Source of the DNA: Magicicada septendecula
Lineage: Eukaryota; Arthropoda; Insecta; Hemiptera; Cicadidae
NCBI GenBank assembly: GCA_034769895.1
Contig: CM068373.1
Coordinates: 199,682,134-199,746,133 of the forward strand
Length of the DNA stretch: 64,000 nt
Direction: 5' to 3'
In this document: positions 62,423 to 64,000 of the stretch, in pieces
Layout of the letters: each line of letters starts with the position of its first letter
Numbering within the stretch: position 1 is the first letter of the stretch
Position numbers and translations under genes: made by a program
Notes under the pieces: generated by a model
Seen by the model: the letters and a program-made list of their open reading frames with translations, nothing else
Databases searched by the model: none
Told to the model about the DNA's origin: nothing

Positions 62423-62849
62423 GCATCTATAAAGGTATTTATGCATCACAAGCTTTATAGTAGGACAGTTGATAGCAATTTGAATATAATGATGAATATA
62501 GCAATGAAAGTCTCTAGATAAACTTAATTTACAACACAAAGTGCATTCCAGAAATATTTTGAAGTCTGAAAATTATACGCATAATCATATAATGTAATTT
62601 ATATTATTTATCTAATTACTAACTTTCTTAACAAACCTTGAGTCGTTTACCATTAGGAATTAACACACTAAGTTGTCGATTTTATAATTCCCACGTATAT
62701 GCTTTGCAGAGAGGATATGGCGATAAAGACAAAGACAGATTCTGAGCCGAAATCTAGAACACCATAGGATCTGTAATAAAGACAATATTTCATTTCCGTG
62801 TGACTATCAAAATCGCCACGTATTACCATATTAATATTTTCCTTCGGGA

Positions 62850-63260
62850 AAGAAAAGATACCGCATGTTTCTTGTAAAAGCAAAGGCAACTGACAAAATT
62901 TGTGTTCTGAATACTGTAGATGTGACATAACTGTGACAACGACATATAAATAGCGAAATACACAAGTTCCAGTCGATATGACAAACAATCAATAAAACGT
63001 TGTCCGCAAAACATGGAGGAATAAAAAACACTTTGTATCATGATGCCAATACTTAAGTATGGAAGCAAAAGTGTGTAAAGACCAAGAAGAATCATAATAA
63101 AATTCAGCAGTAAGTAATCATTTTCCTGAAGATAGAGAGAGACTCACACGATAAAACTTGAGAAGAACTGAAAGTGTGATAAGTTATCTTCTGCCATGAA
63201 TAACAGGATCGTTGATTACGAAAATACGAAAAGAAAATTGTGGATTTAATGAGAAAGAAA
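62850..63260 (+). pseudogene. LINE RT C-terminal remnant
   Basis: Frames give NSEIHKFQSI from 62949, then QTINKTLSAKHGG, MMPILKYGSKSV near 63041, then ERDSHDKT(stop)EELKV. This is the familiar KINKFQSICGTI...LKYGSE...RNEDIREEL series found after the RT domain in many insect LINEs. Several stops and shifts; no long frame survives. It lies about 430 bp beyond the BEL target site. Confidence 0.5.
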
Positions 63261-64000
63261 CTCAGTTCCTAAAGACGTCCTCAACAATAATCCACGAGAA
63301 AGGAGTAATATAAGTCAAGGAAAACAACAGTGGTCTTAAATACTCTGTGAGATCGGCCTACTTCCTGTTCTGAGTAATATAACAATGAAGGAATGCTGCT
63401 GCTACTGACGATGGTTGTGATGATGCGGATATGATATGTATTTTATGTTGCAGTTTAATGAGGGAAATAAGTTTATTAACTTTTTTTCACTTTTTATAAG
63501 ATATAAAAATCTAATAAATCTTTTAACTGTAGTTTATGTAAACATTACATGAACTGCGATGCAAGGAAGGAAAAGGAATATTGGCAACTGATATGTAATG
63601 ACTGAGAAGCGCTCAACGTTCACCATCTTGATGAGGAAATTTTTAAAATTATAGTAAATACAATTATAATTAATTATAAGTATAATACTACTGACTTGGA
63701 ACACTAAGTTTTTTATTGGTAAAAATGTAAAATTTTTATCTTATACCCTGAACCAATTTTCGCTTATTACAAGCTTCGTCGGAGGCTGTCACTAGGAGCG
63801 CTGTCCGTCTTGTTCTTGGTGACGGCGTCGTCGTTTGAATGATCGATGTTGTGTGTGTGCGGTGTAATATGTTCGAATAGTACGTGTGATTTGACTTGTG
63901 TTTCTTCCTTTAGAATGTCGTTTTTATGTGTTTTGTGTGTTTGTATATTTCCAGTTATCCAAAAGTGTCTAGTTTTCTGACTTTTGTGTGTACGTGTCGA
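63261..64000. other. Spacer becoming less AT-rich at the window end
   Basis: No gene called. From about 63770 the base composition becomes more balanced (ggaggctgtcactaggagcg, then GT-rich sequence), which could be a promoter region, a 5' untranslated exon or another repeat continuing beyond the window. Confidence 0.4.

Noticed and set aside
62668-63095. Minus-strand frames of 66-106 codons
   Set aside because: The plus strand of the same region reads as a LINE C-terminal remnant, so these are shadows.

Overview
This window reads as nuclear DNA from an arthropod, most probably an insect with a large, AT-rich, transposon-laden genome. The grounds are AT-rich spacers full of poly-A and poly-T, microsatellites, several animal retroelement classes (BEL/Pao, Ty3/gypsy, RTE-like and Jockey-like LINEs, a Penelope-like trace), and a short TTAGG run, the usual insect telomere unit. 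I find no convincing host protein-coding gene, rRNA or tRNA. The species cannot be determined from this sequence.

Layout: 1-6.8 kb is AT-rich spacer with a LINE tail remnant and a solo-LTR-like repeat. 6819-17363 is a minus-strand gypsy-type LTR retroelement with unusually long (~2.87 kb) LTRs, a broken gag, protease and integrase remnants, a seven-copy 144-bp tandem array in the env position, and no reverse transcriptase or RNase H. 17.4-26 kb is spacer with LINE tails, dispersed duplications and a second solo-LTR-like copy. 26-27.9 kb holds a degraded repeat, a five-copy ~128-bp array and a minus-strand pseudogene of a multicopy arthropod family. 28538-31959 is an apparently full-length RTE-like LINE with a perfect 14-bp target duplication. 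34291-36124 is a 5'-truncated, GC-rich Jockey-like LINE with a 13-bp target duplication, inserted in one unit of a 169-bp tandem repeat. 37.2-37.7 kb is a third solo-LTR-like copy. 42.2-42.5 kb has a fold-back with a hammerhead-like core next to a (CA)n tract. 46635-48326 is a homogeneous 36-unit array of a 47-bp satellite. About 50.1-51.9 kb is an ancient decayed LINE. About 54.8-55.3 kb is a diverged fourth solo-LTR-like copy. 55947-62422 is a BEL/Pao element with a GCATC target duplication, whose gag-pol frame is nearly open but lacks RT and RNase H. About 62.85-63.26 kb is another LINE tail.

The genes belong to independent mobile elements and do not form a host pathway. The most striking pattern is that both LTR elements kept gag, protease-side sequence and integrase parts but lost RT and RNase H. 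If either moves, it would need enzymes from a relative. I see no clear new biological system; the best leads are the RT-less LTR elements, the env-position array, the unequal BEL LTRs and the hammerhead-like motifs.
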